Shown here: piece after piece, positions 8,072-18,745 of the stretch
Position numbering within the stretch: position 1 is the first letter of the stretch
Layout of the letters: each line of letters begins with the position of its first letter
Assembly: GCF_009663685.2 (NCBI RefSeq)
Contig: NZ_RCOG02000025.1
Span: forward strand, 1-64,000
DNA: 64,000 nt
Source of the DNA: Cupriavidus sp. U2
GTDB taxonomy: Bacteria > Pseudomonadota > Gammaproteobacteria > Burkholderiales > Burkholderiaceae
Reading direction: 5' to 3'
Position numbers and translations under genes: made by a program
Notes under the pieces: generated by a model
The model's input: the letters and a program-made list of their open reading frames with translations, nothing else
Database searches by the model: none
What the model was told of the DNA's origin: nothing

Positions 8072-9133
8072 CTATTTTGATGTTGTGCGGACATCGCTCA
8101 CCGCCGCGATATTGGCCGCCACGCGGGCGGCCGTTAGCGAGTCCGGAGGCAAGAGGCGGTACAGGTGCTGCCAGTAGTCGATGGCGGCGGCGGTGTCGCC
8201 GCGTTCGGACGCTGCGCTGGCGGCCAGCGCCAGGCTTTTGGGATCGTCCGGGTCGGCCGACAGCGCTGCGCGGATCTGTGTCATGGCGGCGCCTTTGAGC
8301 GAGCCGCCGTCGAGGCTGGCCAGCACATCGGCGTAGTCGGCCCGCAGCGCCGCCACGTCCGGCGCCAGCGCAACCGCCTTCGCGTAGGCCGCCGCCGCGT
8401 CGTCGAAGCGCTCCAGCACCGTGTAGGAGCGCGCCAGCATCGCCCAGCCTTCGGCATCCTGTGGCTGGGCTTTCAGGCGCCGCGCGAGTTGGTCGACCAT
8501 GGCTTCAATCTGCGCGATCTGGGGCGTGTGCGCGTCGCCGGACAACGGGTGCGCATCGTCGACCTCCATCACGGCGGCGGGATTGCCCAGGTGCAGGTAC
8601 AGCATGGCGGCCGCCGGGGGCAGCATCACGCAGAGCGTGGCGCTGGTCCACTTCGAACGCGGCGCGGTGGCCGAGGAAGCCCGGGGCATGGTCCGGCGGC
8701 TTTCCATTGGCTGCGGCGAGCTGCCCATGGCGGAGGATGGGCGCCTCCACCTGCGCCAGAGCCAGCCCCCTACTATCGTCAGCAACCCGAACGGCCCGAG
8801 CCACAGCAACCACGTCGACGGCTTGAACGGCGGGTCGTAGAGCACGAAATCGCCGTAGCGCTGCACCAGGTAGTCCTTGATGGCGGTGTCGCTGGCCCCC
8901 TGTGCGACCTGCGCGCGGATCTGCCGGCGCAGGTCGACGGCCAGTTCAGCGTTGGAATCGGCCAGCGTCTGGTTCTGGCAGACCAGGCAGCGCAGTTGCT
9001 GCGACAGCGCGTGGACGCGCGCATCGAGTTCGGCGTCCGAGGCTGGCGCGGCGGAGCCATGCCATGCCAGCGCGGCAAGCAGCCAGGCGATCAGCATGCG
9101 GGGCAGACCGGACAGGCTAGGCAGGACTCGCAC
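8072..9133 (-). CDS. ccmH: CcmH-CcmI fusion, cytochrome c maturation thiol reductase with TPR domain
   Basis: A 353-residue protein in two parts. Residues 1-130 are CcmH/CycL: a signal peptide, then LRCLVCQNQTLADSNAELA with the CxxC pair that keeps apocytochrome haem-binding cysteines reduced, and a membrane helix LLWLGPFGLLTIVGGWLW. After a basic linker come a second membrane segment and tetratricopeptide repeats (LKAQPQDAEGWAMLARSYTV, FDDAAAAYAKAVALAPD) equivalent to CcmI, which holds the apocytochrome chaperone role. Last gene of the operon; it overlaps ccmG by 17 bases. The fusion removes the need for a separate ccmI, and none is seen. Confidence 0.92.
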   Translation of the reverse strand: MRVLPSLSGLPRMLIAWLLAALAWHGSAAPASDAELDARVHALSQQLRCLVCQNQTLADSNAELAVDLRRQIRAQVAQGASDTAIKDYLVQRYGDFVLYDPPFKPSTWLLWLGPFGLLTIVGGWLWRRWRRPSSAMGSSPQPMESRRTMPRASSATAPRSKWTSATLCVMLPPAAAMLYLHLGNPAAVMEVDDAHPLSGDAHTPQIAQIEAMVDQLARRLKAQPQDAEGWAMLARSYTVLERFDDAAAAYAKAVALAPDVAALRADYADVLASLDGGSLKGAAMTQIRAALSADPDDPKSLALAASAASERGDTAAAIDYWQHLYRLLPPDSLTAARVAANIAAVSDVRTTSK

Positions 9134-9671
9134 GCGGGCCTCCTTGCTGCAGTTGGCGCAGCAACGGCTTGATCTGCCGTTCGAGCACGTCGGGCGTCAC
9201 GGGCCCCACCTGCCGGTAGCGCACCACGCCCTGGGCGTCGATCACATAGGTCTCGGGCACGCCATAGACGCCGAAGTCGATGCCGACGCGGCCATCGGCG
9301 TCGACGCCCGACTTCACATAGGGATCGCCCATCTGCTGCAGCCATGCCTGGGCGGCCGGCACGGCGTCCTTGTAGTTGAGGCCGTAGACCGGCACCGGAG
9401 ACTTGCCCGCGAAGTCCACAAGCACCGGGTGCTCGGTACGGCAGGCGGTACACCAGGAGGCCCAGACATTGAGAATCCAGACCTTGCCGCGCAGATCGGC
9501 GGTGCGCAAGGTCTGCGTGCCGCCCGCCGTGTCGAGCACCGGCAACGCAAACGCAGGCGCCGGTTTGCCGACCAGCGCCGACGGCAACTCGCGCGGATCG
9601 TGGCGCAGCCCGGCGCCAAGCGCGACGACGATCGCCAGGAAAATGGCAAGGGGCAGCAGGAAGCGCGTCAT
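9117..9671 (-). CDS. ccmG: CcmG/DsbE, periplasmic thiol:disulfide oxidoreductase
   Basis: A 184-residue membrane-anchored thioredoxin-like protein. An N-terminal helix FLLPLAIFLAIVVALGAG anchors it; the active site is WASWCTACRTE near residue 75, and GVYGVPETYVID holds the conserved cis-Pro loop. It passes electrons from DsbD/CcdA to CcmH and apocytochrome. The ATG at 9671 overlaps the ccmF stop by four bases. Confidence 0.95.
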   Translation of the reverse strand: MTRFLLPLAIFLAIVVALGAGLRHDPRELPSALVGKPAPAFALPVLDTAGGTQTLRTADLRGKVWILNVWASWCTACRTEHPVLVDFAGKSPVPVYGLNYKDAVPAAQAWLQQMGDPYVKSGVDADGRVGIDFGVYGVPETYVIDAQGVVRYRQVGPVTPDVLERQIKPLLRQLQQGGPRASPA

Positions 9672-11788
9672 GGCCGTGCCCCTGCGTCGCGTTGGAAGCT
9701 CCCCTCTCCCACCCGCGGGAGAGGAGCCGGGGAAGAGGGCAGGGGCTCGACATACGTGGCGGTGGCAACTTGAGCTGCCACGCCCTCTCCCCCAACCCCT
9801 CTCCCATGGGATGGGAGAGGGGAGCCAGGCAGTACCGCGTCATATGGACCATACGTCGCCCGGCGCCTCGATCGATATCGCCGGTCGCAGACCGCCACCA
9901 GCCCGCCCAGCGCCATCAATCCGCACCCGGCCCAGATCCACTTCACGAACGGCTTCACGTAGATCCGTACGCCCCAGGTGTTCGCTCCCGCCACCTCGCC
10001 GATGGCCACGTACAGGTCGCGCGTGAAGCCAGTGTCGATCGCAGCTTCCGTGGTCGGCATGTCCTGGCTGCGGTAGATGCGTCGTTCGGTCGCCAGCGAC
10101 GTGAGTAGCCGGGCGTCGCGATGCACGGTCATGATGCCGCGCAGCGCTTCGTAGTTCGGCCCCACAACGGGCACCACGCCGTCGAAGCGGAAGGTGTAGC
10201 CATCCACGGTCACCGCCTCGCCTGGCCGCATCGGCAGTTCGCGCATGGTTTCCTGGCTGTTCACCATCGTCACCCCGGCGATAAAGACCCCGACGCCGGC
10301 ATGCGCCAGCAGCATGCCCCAGTACCCGGCCGGCAACTGCCGCAGCCCCGACCATACGCCGCGCGGGTGCTTCAGCCGGCAGGCCAGGCTCACCAGCGCG
10401 GTGGTCAGGCACCAGATCGCCAGCGTCAGGCCCACGCCCGTCAGCGCCGACTGGTTGCGCAACGCTAGCAACAGGCCGATGCCGACCGCGAGGCTGGCCA
10501 CCGCCGCCCAGCGCAGGCGTCGCGCCGCGGGCGGCAGGTCGCCGCGCCGCCAGCGCGCCAGCGGCGCCGCGCCCATCAGCAGCACGGCGGGGCCCATCAG
10601 CGGCACGAACACCTGCTCGAAGTAGGCCGGCCCCACCGACACCTTGCCGAGGTTCAGCACATCGAGCACCAGCGGATACAGCGTCCCCAGCAGCACGGCC
10701 GATGCCGCCACCGCCAGCAGCACATTGTTGGCCAGCAGGAAGGTTTCGCGCGAACCCAGGCTGAAATCGGTGCCGCGTTTCAGTTGCGGGGCGCGCCACG
10801 CGAAGATGGCCAGCGCCAGGCCCGTGACCAGCCCCAGCAGCGTGAGGATGAAAATGCCGCGCTTCGGGTCCACGGCGAACGCATGGACCGACGTCAGCAC
10901 GCCCGAGCGCACCAGGAACGTCCCCAGCAGGCTCAGAGAGAACGTGAAGATGGCCAGCAGCGCGGTCCAGGCGCGAAACGCGCCGCGCTTCTCGGTCACG
11001 GCCAGCGAGTGGATCAGCGCCGTGCCAGCGAGCCACGGCATGAACGAGGCATTCTCCACGGGGTCCCAGAACCACCAGCCGCCCCAGCCCAGTTCGTAGT
11101 AGGCCCACATGCTGCCCAGCGCGATGCCTACCGTCAGGAACATCCACGCCAGGATGGTCCAGGGCCGCGACCAGCGCGCCCACGCGGCGTCGAGCCGTCC
11201 TTCGAGCAGCGCCGCCAGCGCGAACGCGAACGCCACGGCAAAGCCCACGTAACCCATGTACAAGAACGGCGGATGGAACACCATGCCGGGGTCCTGCAGC
11301 AGCGGATTGAGGTCGCGGCCTTCCATCGCGCGCGGCAGCAGCCGGATGAACGGGTTGGACGCGAACAGCAGGAACAGCAGCAGGCCGCTGGAGATGGCGC
11401 CCATCACGCCCAGCACGCGCGCGACGAAGGCCATCGGCAGGTTCCGGCTGAACACGGCCACGGCGAGCGACCAGCCGGCCAGCATCAGCGTCCAGAGCAG
11501 CATCGACCCCTCGTGACCGCCCCAGACGCCCGCCATCCGGTAGGCCAGCGGCAACGCGCTGTTGGAGTTGGCCGCCACGTAGCGCACGCTAAAGTCGTTG
11601 CCGACGAACGCGGCCGTCAGCGCCACATAGGCGGCCACCACCAGCACGGCCTGCGCCACGGCGGCGGGACGCGCCAGCGCCATCCACGGCACGAACCCGC
11701 GCGGCGCGCCGGCCAGCGGCAGCGCGGCCTGCACCAGCGCGGCCAGCAGGGCACAGATCAGCGCGAAATGTCCGAGTTCGACGGTCAT
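9668..11788 (-). CDS. ccmF: CcmF, haem lyase subunit of cytochrome c maturation
   Basis: A 706-residue protein with about 14 membrane segments. It carries the tryptophan-rich WWD domain ([19 protein letters not shown]) and the conserved periplasmic His residues, and joins haem from holo-CcmE to apocytochrome c together with CcmH. The usual length is near 650. Here the last about 60 residues (from TYGPYDAV) are encoded by two repeat hairpins at 9701-9822, giving a Pro/Gly/Ser-rich tail not seen in the family core. It overlaps ccmE and ccmG by four bases each. Confidence 0.95.
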   Translation of the reverse strand: MTVELGHFALICALLAALVQAALPLAGAPRGFVPWMALARPAAVAQAVLVVAAYVALTAAFVGNDFSVRYVAANSNSALPLAYRMAGVWGGHEGSMLLWTLMLAGWSLAVAVFSRNLPMAFVARVLGVMGAISSGLLLFLLFASNPFIRLLPRAMEGRDLNPLLQDPGMVFHPPFLYMGYVGFAVAFAFALAALLEGRLDAAWARWSRPWTILAWMFLTVGIALGSMWAYYELGWGGWWFWDPVENASFMPWLAGTALIHSLAVTEKRGAFRAWTALLAIFTFSLSLLGTFLVRSGVLTSVHAFAVDPKRGIFILTLLGLVTGLALAIFAWRAPQLKRGTDFSLGSRETFLLANNVLLAVAASAVLLGTLYPLVLDVLNLGKVSVGPAYFEQVFVPLMGPAVLLMGAAPLARWRRGDLPPAARRLRWAAVASLAVGIGLLLALRNQSALTGVGLTLAIWCLTTALVSLACRLKHPRGVWSGLRQLPAGYWGMLLAHAGVGVFIAGVTMVNSQETMRELPMRPGEAVTVDGYTFRFDGVVPVVGPNYEALRGIMTVHRDARLLTSLATERRIYRSQDMPTTEAAIDTGFTRDLYVAIGEVAGANTWGVRIYVKPFVKWIWAGCGLMALGGLVAVCDRRYRSRRRATYGPYDAVLPGSPLPSHGRGVGGEGVAAQVATATYVEPLPSSPAPLPRVGEGSFQRDAGARP
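9701..9822. repeat. Pair of REP-like palindromes inside the 3' end of ccmF
   Basis: CTCTCCC (9704-9710) pairs with GGGAGAG (9717-9723). Eighty bases on, the 12-base CCCCTCTCCCAT (9796-9807) pairs perfectly with 9811-9822 across a three-base GGG loop. Such paired C/T-rich palindromes are typical of interspersed extragenic repeats, but this pair is translated as the tail of CcmF. Confidence 0.75.
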
Positions 11789-12240
11789 CGTTGCGATTTC
11801 CCGTCGGTACCACCGTCATTGGCGGCCCGCTTCAGCGCTTCGGCCGCTTCCGGCGGCATGTAGTTCTCGTCATGCTTGGCCAGTACCTCGCTGGCCGTGA
11901 ACGTGCCGGCCGCATCGAGCGTGCCGCGCGCCACCACGCCCTTGCCCTCGCGGAACAGGTCCGGCAGCAGCCCGTGATAGACCACTGGCACCTCGTGGCG
12001 CGTGTCGGTGACAACGAAGCGGATGGTCAGGGTGCCGTCCTCGCGCCGCACCGACCCCGGCGCCACCAGCCCGCCCAGCCGGAAGGCGCGCGCAGCGGGG
12101 GCCTCGTGCGCGGCAATCTGGCTGGGGCTGAAGAAGAACACCAGGTTCGAGCGGAACGCGTTGAGCACCAGCGCAAGCGCCGTGCCGCCGCAAACCAGCG
12201 CGGCGAGGAGCAGGCCGAGGCGGCGCTGGCGTGGCGTCAT
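11785..12240 (-). CDS. ccmE: CcmE, periplasmic haem chaperone
   Basis: A 151-residue membrane-anchored OB-fold protein that binds haem covalently and passes it to CcmF. The haem-binding His lies in [13 protein letters not shown] near residue 127. The N-terminal anchor is [19 protein letters not shown]. The start at 12240 overlaps the ccmD stop by four bases; the longer frame to 12441 is shadow of ccmC and ccmD. Length is normal. Confidence 0.95.
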   Translation of the reverse strand: MTPRQRRLGLLLAALVCGGTALALVLNAFRSNLVFFFSPSQIAAHEAPAARAFRLGGLVAPGSVRREDGTLTIRFVVTDTRHEVPVVYHGLLPDLFREGKGVVARGTLDAAGTFTASEVLAKHDENYMPPEAAEALKRAANDGGTDGKSQR

Positions 12241-12374
12241 GGCGTGTCGTCCAGGTCGGCGCGCGGCCGGCGGCGGCGCCGGGCCAGCCAAAGGAGCTCG
12301 ATCGCAACGGCCAGCAAGGCCATGCCGAAGGCGCCCGCGATGTAAGCGAGGTGGGAGGCGGCGTGCGCGCTCAT
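12237..12374 (-). CDS. ccmD: CcmD, small membrane subunit of the haem exporter complex
   Basis: A 45-residue protein with one membrane helix ([23 protein letters not shown]) followed by a strongly basic RRRRRPR stretch, as in CcmD, which helps release holo-CcmE from the CcmABC complex. It overlaps ccmC and ccmE by four bases each. Position and topology make the assignment secure despite the small size. Confidence 0.88.
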   Translation of the reverse strand: MSAHAASHLAYIAGAFGMALLAVAIELLWLARRRRRPRADLDDTP

Positions 12375-13141
12375 GCGATGACCTCCCGCACCTCGCCGCG
12401 CTCGCGCAGGATGCAGCGCACGCGCACCAGCGCGACGGCAATCGTGTACATCCAGCAGGCCAGCGTCATCGCCAGCATGCCGGCCAGCATCGTCGCCGCC
12501 ATCGAAGGGGCCGACGTCAGGCTGACCGACGCGCCCTGATGCAGCGTGTTCCACCACTGCACCGAGAAATAGATCACCGGCAGGTTGACCACGCCCACCA
12601 GCGCTAGCACGGCGCTGGCGCGCTCCGCGCGGCGCGGCTCGTCGATGGCCGACGCCAGCGCGATGTAGCCGAGGTAGAGAAACAGCAGGATCAGTTCGGA
12701 CGTCAAGCGGGCGTCCCAGACCCACCAGGTGCCCCAGGTCGGCTTGCCCCACAGCGAGCCGGTCCACAGCGCCAGAAAGGTGAACATGGCGCCGGTCGGG
12801 GCCAGCGCCGCCGCCAGCATCGTGGACAGCCGCGTGCGCAGCACCAGCGCCATCGCGCTGTACACGGCCATGACCAGGTAGATGAACATCGACATCCACG
12901 CCGCCGGCACATGGATGAAGATGATGCGGTAGACCTCGCCCTGCTGAGCGTCGGTCGGCGCCACGACAAAGCCGAGCCAGAGCCCGATGGCCAGCCAGAC
13001 GGCCGCCAGCGCGAAGAACCAGGGTGCGGCGCGGCCGGCCAGCGGATAGAAGCGCACCGGCGCGGCCAGTTGCGTCCAGCGGGCGCGGGTGCGCGCGGGG
13101 ATGCGCGAGGGTGCGTCGGGCAGCGAGGCTTGGCGGGTCAT
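12371..13141 (-). CDS. ccmC: CcmC, haem delivery protein to CcmE
   Basis: A 256-residue protein with six membrane segments and the WWD motif [20 protein letters not shown], flanked by the conserved periplasmic His residues ([13 protein letters not shown] and [10 protein letters not shown]). It places haem on CcmE. The ATG at 13141 was chosen since the longer frame upstream is shadow of ccmB. It begins four bases after the ccmB stop. Confidence 0.95.
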   Translation of the reverse strand: MTRQASLPDAPSRIPARTRARWTQLAAPVRFYPLAGRAAPWFFALAAVWLAIGLWLGFVVAPTDAQQGEVYRIIFIHVPAAWMSMFIYLVMAVYSAMALVLRTRLSTMLAAALAPTGAMFTFLALWTGSLWGKPTWGTWWVWDARLTSELILLFLYLGYIALASAIDEPRRAERASAVLALVGVVNLPVIYFSVQWWNTLHQGASVSLTSAPSMAATMLAGMLAMTLACWMYTIAVALVRVRCILRERGEVREVIA

Positions 13142-13145
13142 CGGG

Positions 13146-13814
13146 TCACTCCATCGCAATGCGCAGCCCCACCGCCGCCGCCAGCGGGCACAGCAGCAGC
13201 GACAGCGCCAGGCACGCGCCGAGCAGAGACAGGTACGCCACCACGTCGAGCCCCGCATCGGCCGCCGCCCCGGCGCCAGCGCCAAAGATCAGTACCGGGA
13301 CCGACAGCGGCAGCACCAGGATGCATAGCAGCACCGCGCCGCCGCGCACGCCCAGCGTCAGCGCCGCCCCCACCGCGCCGATCAGGCTCAGCGCGGGCGT
13401 GCCGATCAGCAGCGACGCCCACAACAGCAGCGTGGCACCGGCGGGCAGGCTGTACTGCTGGGCCAGCAGCGGCGTCAGCACCAGCAGCGGCAGGCCACTG
13501 GTCAGCCAGTGCGCGCAGATCTTGCCGAGTACCAGCAGCGCCAGCGGATGCGGCGACAGCAGCAGCTGGTCGAGGCTGCCATCGGCGTACTCCTGCGCGA
13601 ACAGCCGCGAGAGCGACAGCATCGACGCCAGCAGCGCCGCCACCCAAAGGATGCCCGGCGCCAGCAGGCGCAACTGCTGCGGGTCGGGGCCGATCGCCAG
13701 CGGGAACAGGCTCGACACGATCACGAAGAACACCACGCTGGCCAGCACGCTGCTGCGTCGTCGCCAAGCGATGGACAGGTCGTGCGCCACCACGGCGCCC
13801 AGCGCGCCGATCAT
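13146..13814 (-). CDS. ccmB: CcmB, membrane subunit of the CcmAB ABC transporter
   Basis: A 222-residue integral membrane protein with six hydrophobic segments; FAQEYADGSLDQLLLSPHPL and GAVGAALTLGVRGGAVLLCILVLPL are CcmB hallmarks. With CcmA it uses ATP to free haem-loaded CcmE from CcmC. The start overlaps the ccmA stop by four bases. Confidence 0.95.
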   Translation of the reverse strand: MIGALGAVVAHDLSIAWRRRSSVLASVVFFVIVSSLFPLAIGPDPQQLRLLAPGILWVAALLASMLSLSRLFAQEYADGSLDQLLLSPHPLALLVLGKICAHWLTSGLPLLVLTPLLAQQYSLPAGATLLLWASLLIGTPALSLIGAVGAALTLGVRGGAVLLCILVLPLSVPVLIFGAGAGAAADAGLDVVAYLSLLGACLALSLLLCPLAAAVGLRIAME

Positions 13815-14449
13815 GGCCGCCGAGCGCCGTGGGCGCCCAGATCCAGCACATAGCTCGCCACGGTCAACAACTGATGCGTGGCGACGACGGCCATGCCGCC
13901 GCCGGCCAGATGATCGTCCAGCATCTGGCCGAAGCGTGCGGTGGAATCGTGGTCCAGCGACGTCAGTGGCTCGTCGAGCAGCCAGAGCTCGCGCGGTGCG
14001 AGCGCCAGGCGGGCCAGCGATACCCGCCGCCGCTGACCCTGTGAGAGCGTCCGTACTGGCTTGCCGGCCACGGCGTCGAGGCCCAGCCGCGCCAGTGCCA
14101 GCCGCAGCGCGCCGGGCTCGGGCTGCTGGCCCGTCAGGCGTGCGGCGAAGCGCAGGTTCTCGATCGCGGACAGGTCGGCATCGATGCCGTTGTTATGCCC
14201 GACGTAGGCCAGTCGGGCCAAGTAGTCCGGATCGCCGCCGCGCACTGTGCGACCGCGCCAGGCCAGACGCCCGGCAGCCGGCTGCAGCAGGCTGCACAGC
14301 ACGCGCAACAGGCTGGTCTTGCCGGCGCCGTTCGGGCCGGTCACCTGCAGAAGGCAGCCCGGTGCCAGCGCCACGTCGACATCGCGGAACACTGCCCGGC
14401 CCATGCGCCGGACGCTCAGATCGCTGCCCTCCAGCACCGTACCGGTCAT
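13811..14449 (-). CDS. ccmA: CcmA, ATPase subunit of the CcmAB transporter
   Basis: A 212-residue ABC ATPase: Walker A GPNGAGKTSLLR, signature LSQGQRRRVSLARL, Walker B LWLLDEPLTSLD, and the switch His in VVATHQ. The ATG at 14449 is four bases after the napC stop, so the nap and ccm genes form one transcription unit. An upstream start at 14476 lies inside napC and is less likely. Confidence 0.95.
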   Translation of the reverse strand: MTGTVLEGSDLSVRRMGRAVFRDVDVALAPGCLLQVTGPNGAGKTSLLRVLCSLLQPAAGRLAWRGRTVRGGDPDYLARLAYVGHNNGIDADLSAIENLRFAARLTGQQPEPGALRLALARLGLDAVAGKPVRTLSQGQRRRVSLARLALAPRELWLLDEPLTSLDHDSTARFGQMLDDHLAGGGMAVVATHQLLTVASYVLDLGAHGARRP

Positions 14450-14453
14450 GGCG

Positions 14454-15053
14454 TTACTGCTCCTCGGCCTTGGCAACGTCGGGCAGGCGGTGGGCGATGC
14501 CCTTGTGGCAGTCGATACAGGTCTTTTCCTTGTTGGCGAGATAGGTGGAGTGCATGGCCTGCGCGCGCGGACTCTGGCGCGTGAAGTCCATCGACTGATA
14601 GTCGTGGCAGTTGCGGCATTCGAGCGAGTCGTTGGCCTTGAAGCGCGCCCATTCGTGCTGCGCCAGTTCCAGCCGGTGCGCCTGGAACTTCTCGCGCGTG
14701 TTCACCGTGCCGAAGATCTTGGCCCAGACTTCCTTCGACGCCTGCATCTTGCGCGCCATCTTGCTCGTCCAGTTGTGGGGCACGTGGCAGTCGGAGCATT
14801 TGGCGCGCACGCCGCTGCGGTTGGTGAAGTGGATCGTGCCCTGCAGTTCCTGGTAGACGTTGTCGCGCATCTCGTGACAACCCGTGCAGAACTGTTCGGT
14901 ATTGGTCAGTTCCAGCGCCGTGTTGAACGCGCCCCAGAACAGCACGCCGGCGATGAAGCCGCCCACCGTGAGGAAGCCCAGGCTGAAATACGCGCTGGGC
15001 CGGTTGATCGTGCGCCAGTAGCGCTTGATGAGATCCCAGATTCTGCGCTTCAT
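14454..15053 (-). CDS. napC: NapC, tetrahaem c-type quinol dehydrogenase
   Basis: A 199-residue NapC/NirT-family protein. An N-terminal anchor ([22 protein letters not shown]) is followed by four CxxCH haem sites: CTGCH, CSDCH, CRNCH and CIDCH. It takes electrons from membrane quinol and gives them to NapB/NapA. It lies between napB and ccmA; the haem demand explains the ccm genes directly downstream. Confidence 0.95.
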   Translation of the reverse strand: MKRRIWDLIKRYWRTINRPSAYFSLGFLTVGGFIAGVLFWGAFNTALELTNTEQFCTGCHEMRDNVYQELQGTIHFTNRSGVRAKCSDCHVPHNWTSKMARKMQASKEVWAKIFGTVNTREKFQAHRLELAQHEWARFKANDSLECRNCHDYQSMDFTRQSPRAQAMHSTYLANKEKTCIDCHKGIAHRLPDVAKAEEQ

Positions 15054-15081
15054 CGCTCGGCCCCAGTCGGTCTCGGTTCCG

Positions 15082-15615
15082 CTACTTTGCGCTGGCGGTG
15101 CCAGCCTTCACACTGCCACCCTTGGCGCTTTTCTCGCCGCCGCCGCGCTTGAGCATCGTCTCGACGTCGACGAACGAATTGCCCACCAGCGGCTTGGTGT
15201 CGGCCTGCGGCACGTGGCATTGGGTGCAGAAATAGCGCCGTGGCGAGACCTCGGCCAGCACGTTGTTGTCGCGGTCCATGTAGTGCGTGATGCTGACCGG
15301 AATCGCACCGGTCTCCTCGGTGCGGGTGCGCGCGTGGCAGAACATGCAGCGGTTGAAGTCGCGGTCCAGCTGGTAGCCGTCGATCTTGTGCGGAATCGTC
15401 GGCGGCTGCATGGTGTAGTTGCGCGTGCGGCGGATGTCCTTGTTCTCGGTCGGATACAGCAGCGGCGCCTTGGTCTCCTCACCGACCGGCGTCGGGCCGC
15501 GCATCGCGTCGGTCAGCCCCTGCGCGCCGGCCGGCGGCACCAGCAGCACCACCAGGGCAATCAGAAGCCAGGCGCCGTATGCCAGCAAGGCTGTCCCGGA
15601 TCGGCTCGCGTTCAT
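15082..15615 (-). CDS. napB: NapB, dihaem cytochrome c subunit of periplasmic nitrate reductase
   Basis: A 177-residue exported protein with a signal peptide ending near PPAGAQG and two haem sites, CMFCH and CTQCH. The conserved [11 protein letters not shown] and [12 protein letters not shown] segments of NapB are present. The Lys/Gly/Ser-rich C-terminal tail is longer than in enteric NapB. It passes electrons from NapC to NapA. Confidence 0.95.
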   Translation of the reverse strand: MNASRSGTALLAYGAWLLIALVVLLVPPAGAQGLTDAMRGPTPVGEETKAPLLYPTENKDIRRTRNYTMQPPTIPHKIDGYQLDRDFNRCMFCHARTRTEETGAIPVSITHYMDRDNNVLAEVSPRRYFCTQCHVPQADTKPLVGNSFVDVETMLKRGGGEKSAKGGSVKAGTASAK

Positions 15616-15624
15616 GGCGTCTCC

Positions 15625-18120
15625 TTATACCTTCACGATCTTGACCGCGCACTTCTTGAAGTCGGTCTGCAGCGAGATCGGGCAGGTGGCATCGAGCGTC
15701 ACCTTGTTGATCAGCTGGCTGGCGTCGAACCACGGCACGAACACCAGGCCGCGCGGCGGCGTATCGCGCCCGCGCGTTTCGATGCGGGTGCGCATGCGTC
15801 CGCGCCGCGACACCACTTCCACCTCCACGCCGCGCCGCAGGCCCATCGCGCGGGCGTCCTCGGGATGCATGAAGCAGACCGCGTTGGGGAACGCCTTGTA
15901 CAACTCCGGCACGCGTCGCGTCATCGATCCCGAGTGCCAGTGCTCCAGCACGCGCCCGGTGGCCAGCCAGAACGGATATTCCTTGTCGGGCGACTCGGCG
16001 GGCGGCTCGTAGGGCAGGGCAAAGATCACCGCCTTGCCGTCCGGGTTGCCATAGAACTGGAAGCCGGCGCCGGCCTTCACGTAGGGATCGCTGCCTTCGC
16101 GGTAGCGCCAGCGGGTTTCCTTGCCGTTGACCACGGGCCAGCGCAGGCCGCGCACCTCGTGGTAGGTATCGAACGGTGCCAGGTCATGGCCGTGGCCGCG
16201 CCCAAAGCTTGCATACTCCTCGAACAGGCCCTTCTGGACGTAGAACCCGAACGCCTTGGCTTCGGCGTTTTGGTACTCGCCATTGACCTCCTTGATCGGG
16301 AACTTGTCGACATTGCCGTTGCGGTAGAGCACGTCGAACAGCGTCTTGCCGCGCACCTCGGGCTTCTTGGCGATCAGGTCCGCCGGCCAGACATCCTCCA
16401 CCTTGAATCGCTTGGAGAACTCCATCAGCTGCCAGAGGTCGGAGCGGGCGTCGCCCGGCGCATCGACCAGCTGGTGCCAGAACTGCGTGCGGCGCTCGGC
16501 GTTGCCGTAGGCGCCTTCCTTTTCCACCCACATCGCGCTGGGCAGGATCAGGTCGGCCGACAGCGCGGTCACGGTGGGGTAGACGTCCGACACCACGATG
16601 AAGTTGTCGGGGTTGCGGTAGCCTGGCAGGCCCTCCTGCATCATGTTGGCGGCGGCCTGCATGTTGTTGTTGACCTGCACCCAGTACGCGTTGAGCTTGC
16701 CGTCCTTGAGCATGCGGTTCTGCAGCACGGCGTGGTAGCCCACCTTGTCGGGAATCGTGCCGGCCGGCAGCTTCCAGATGCGCTCGGCTTCCTCGCGGTG
16801 CTTGGGGTTGGTCACCACCATGTCCGCCGGCAGCCGGTGCGAGAACGTGCCCACCTCGCGCGCGGTGCCACAGGCGGAAGGCTGCCCGGTCAGCGAGAAC
16901 GGGCTGTTGCCGGGCGTGGCGATCTTGCCGGTCAGCAGATGGACGTTATAGACCATGTTGTTGACCCACGTGCCGCGCGTGTGCTGGTTGAAGCCCATAG
17001 TCCACAACGACATGATCTTGACGTTGGGGTCGGCGTAGAGCTCGGCCAGCTGCTGCAGCTTGTCCTTCGGCACACCGGACAGCTTGCTGACGTAGTTGGC
17101 GTCGTACTTCGAGACGAACCTGGCGAACTCGTCGAACGTGATCGGCTTGGCGTCGGTGGGGTTGCCGGCGTTCTTGGCGGCCTTCTGCAGCGGATTGTCC
17201 GGCCGCAGGCCGTAGCCGATGTCGGTCACGCCTTCCTTGAAGACCGTGTACTTGTTGACGAAGTCCTTGTTGACGCGGTTGGTCTGGATGATGTGGTTGG
17301 CGACGTAGTTGAGCATCGCCAAGTCGGTCTGCGGCGTGAAGATGATCGGCAGGTCGGCCAGGTCGAACGACCGGTGCGTGAAGGTCGACAGCACCGCCAC
17401 GCGCGTCTTGGGATGGCTCAGCCGGCGGTCCGTGATGCGCGTCCACAGGATCGGGTGCATCTCGGCCATGTTCGAGCCCCAGAGCACGAAGGCATCCGCG
17501 TTCTCGAAGTCGTCATAGCAGCCCATCGGCTCGTCCATGCCGAAGGTGCGTATGAAGCCGGTGACCGCCGACGCCATGCAGTGGCGCGCATTCGGGTCGA
17601 TGTTGTTGGTGCGGAAGCCGGCCTTCATGAGCTTGGATGCGGCGTAGCCTTCCCAGACCGTCCATTGGCCCGAGCCGAACATGCCTACGGCAGTGGGACC
17701 CTTTTCCTTGAGCACGCGCTTGAACTGCTGCTCCATCTCGTCGAAAGCACGGTCCCAGCTGACCGGCGCGAATTCGCCATTCTTGTCGTACTTGCCGTTC
17801 TTCATGCGCAGCAGCGGCTTCGTGAGCCGGTCCTGCCCGTACATGATCTTCGACAGGAAGTAGCCCTTGACGCAGTTCAGACCCTTGTTGACCTCGCACT
17901 GCGGATCGCCCTGGGTGGCCACCACCTTGTTGTCGCGCACCGCCACGGTGACACCGCAGCCGGTGCCGCAGAAGCGGCAGGGGGCCTTCGACCACTTCAG
18001 CTTGGTGACTTCGCTGTCCGTGACGAAGTTGGCGGCTTCCCCAGGCAACGGGATACCGGCCACCGACGCGGTTGCGGCGATGGCGGTCTGCTTGATGAAA
18101 TCACGGCGCGTGACTGACAT
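15625..18120 (-). CDS. napA: NapA, periplasmic nitrate reductase catalytic subunit
   Basis: An 831-residue molybdopterin enzyme that reduces nitrate to nitrite in the periplasm. The twin-arginine signal [19 protein letters not shown] begins at residue 4. The [4Fe-4S] site is [10 protein letters not shown] plus a distant NCVKG Cys, and the Mo-ligand Cys lies in ARHCMASAV. Length is normal and no residue is seen to be missing. A 1030-codon open frame on the opposite strand across this gene is a GC-driven shadow. The 5' end overlaps napD by 20 bases. Confidence 0.97.
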   Translation of the reverse strand: MSVTRRDFIKQTAIAATASVAGIPLPGEAANFVTDSEVTKLKWSKAPCRFCGTGCGVTVAVRDNKVVATQGDPQCEVNKGLNCVKGYFLSKIMYGQDRLTKPLLRMKNGKYDKNGEFAPVSWDRAFDEMEQQFKRVLKEKGPTAVGMFGSGQWTVWEGYAASKLMKAGFRTNNIDPNARHCMASAVTGFIRTFGMDEPMGCYDDFENADAFVLWGSNMAEMHPILWTRITDRRLSHPKTRVAVLSTFTHRSFDLADLPIIFTPQTDLAMLNYVANHIIQTNRVNKDFVNKYTVFKEGVTDIGYGLRPDNPLQKAAKNAGNPTDAKPITFDEFARFVSKYDANYVSKLSGVPKDKLQQLAELYADPNVKIMSLWTMGFNQHTRGTWVNNMVYNVHLLTGKIATPGNSPFSLTGQPSACGTAREVGTFSHRLPADMVVTNPKHREEAERIWKLPAGTIPDKVGYHAVLQNRMLKDGKLNAYWVQVNNNMQAAANMMQEGLPGYRNPDNFIVVSDVYPTVTALSADLILPSAMWVEKEGAYGNAERRTQFWHQLVDAPGDARSDLWQLMEFSKRFKVEDVWPADLIAKKPEVRGKTLFDVLYRNGNVDKFPIKEVNGEYQNAEAKAFGFYVQKGLFEEYASFGRGHGHDLAPFDTYHEVRGLRWPVVNGKETRWRYREGSDPYVKAGAGFQFYGNPDGKAVIFALPYEPPAESPDKEYPFWLATGRVLEHWHSGSMTRRVPELYKAFPNAVCFMHPEDARAMGLRRGVEVEVVSRRGRMRTRIETRGRDTPPRGLVFVPWFDASQLINKVTLDATCPISLQTDFKKCAVKIVKV

Positions 18121-18427
18121 CTGAAAGCTCCTCGTACATGGCTGCGGCGTCTTCGTTGTGCTGGTAGACGAGCGTGGCGGAGATCACGCCTTCCATCTGG
18201 TGCAGGCAGGTGAGCTGCGCCACGATCGCATGCGAAGTGGGAGCTTCCACGGTGACCACGAGCTTGCCCATGTCGCTGGCCGCATGGATCTCGGCGCCAG
18301 TCATGGCGTCGATCGCGCGGCGCACGTGCGCCAGGCTGATGGGATGGGCAAACACCATGATGCCGGCGATATGCCATTCGTCATCCGAGGCAACGGGGTG
18401 AATCGGGATAGAAGGTCTTTCAGGCAT
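18101..18427 (-). CDS. napD: NapD, chaperone binding the NapA Tat signal
   Basis: A 108-residue small ferredoxin-like chaperone that binds the NapA signal peptide to delay export until cofactor is in place. [13 protein letters not shown] and the core ..[33 protein letters not shown] match the family. The ATG at 18427 has a GGGGA seven bases upstream; the longer frame to 18493 lacks such support. Confidence 0.93.
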   Translation of the reverse strand: MPERPSIPIHPVASDDEWHIAGIMVFAHPISLAHVRRAIDAMTGAEIHAASDMGKLVVTVEAPTSHAIVAQLTCLHQMEGVISATLVYQHNEDAAAMYEELSDVSHAP

Positions 18428-18523
18428 GCGTGATCCCCTGACAAAACTGCTTTTGCAGGTTTTTCTTCTTTTGGCAATTGGCCGTTGGGCCAATCCGCGC
18501 CTATTCTACGAACGCACTGCCGG

Positions 18524-18688
18524 TCAATGCTTGGGCGGTCCGCTGATCAGCTGGCTCATCCAGACAATGAAGCCATAGCCGGCCACGATGATGACGGACA
18601 GTACCGGCACCATCACGGCAGTCAGAAACAGAAAGCTGCGCGTTTCTTCCTTCTTGCGGTGCGGATCGTCAACGCTGCCTAAATCCAT
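18524..18688 (-). CDS. napE: NapE, small membrane protein of the nap operon
   Basis: A 54-residue single-helix protein: a KKEETRSFLFLTAVMVPVLSV core then VIIVAGYGFIVWM. NapE is usually the first gene of nap operons in alpha- and betaproteobacteria; its role is not settled. The start at 18688 has a strong GAGGGGG five to six bases upstream; an upstream start at 18724 lacks support. Confidence 0.88.
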   Translation of the reverse strand: MDLGSVDDPHRKKEETRSFLFLTAVMVPVLSVIIVAGYGFIVWMSQLISGPPKH

Positions 18689-18745
18689 ATTCCCCCTCGG
18701 CTTATGAACTGGCCTGCCGGACACGAACCCGGTGTTGCGTAACTA

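Noticed and set aside
10784..11863. A 359-codon plus-strand frame opposite ccmF and ccmE
   Set aside because: A GC-driven antisense shadow with Arg/Gln/His-rich low-complexity composition.
15025..18117. A 1030-codon open frame on the plus strand opposite napA and napB
   Set aside because: It follows the codon phase of napA in antisense, is rich in His, Arg, Val and Gly as expected from high-GC shadows, and has no domain or ribosome binding site.
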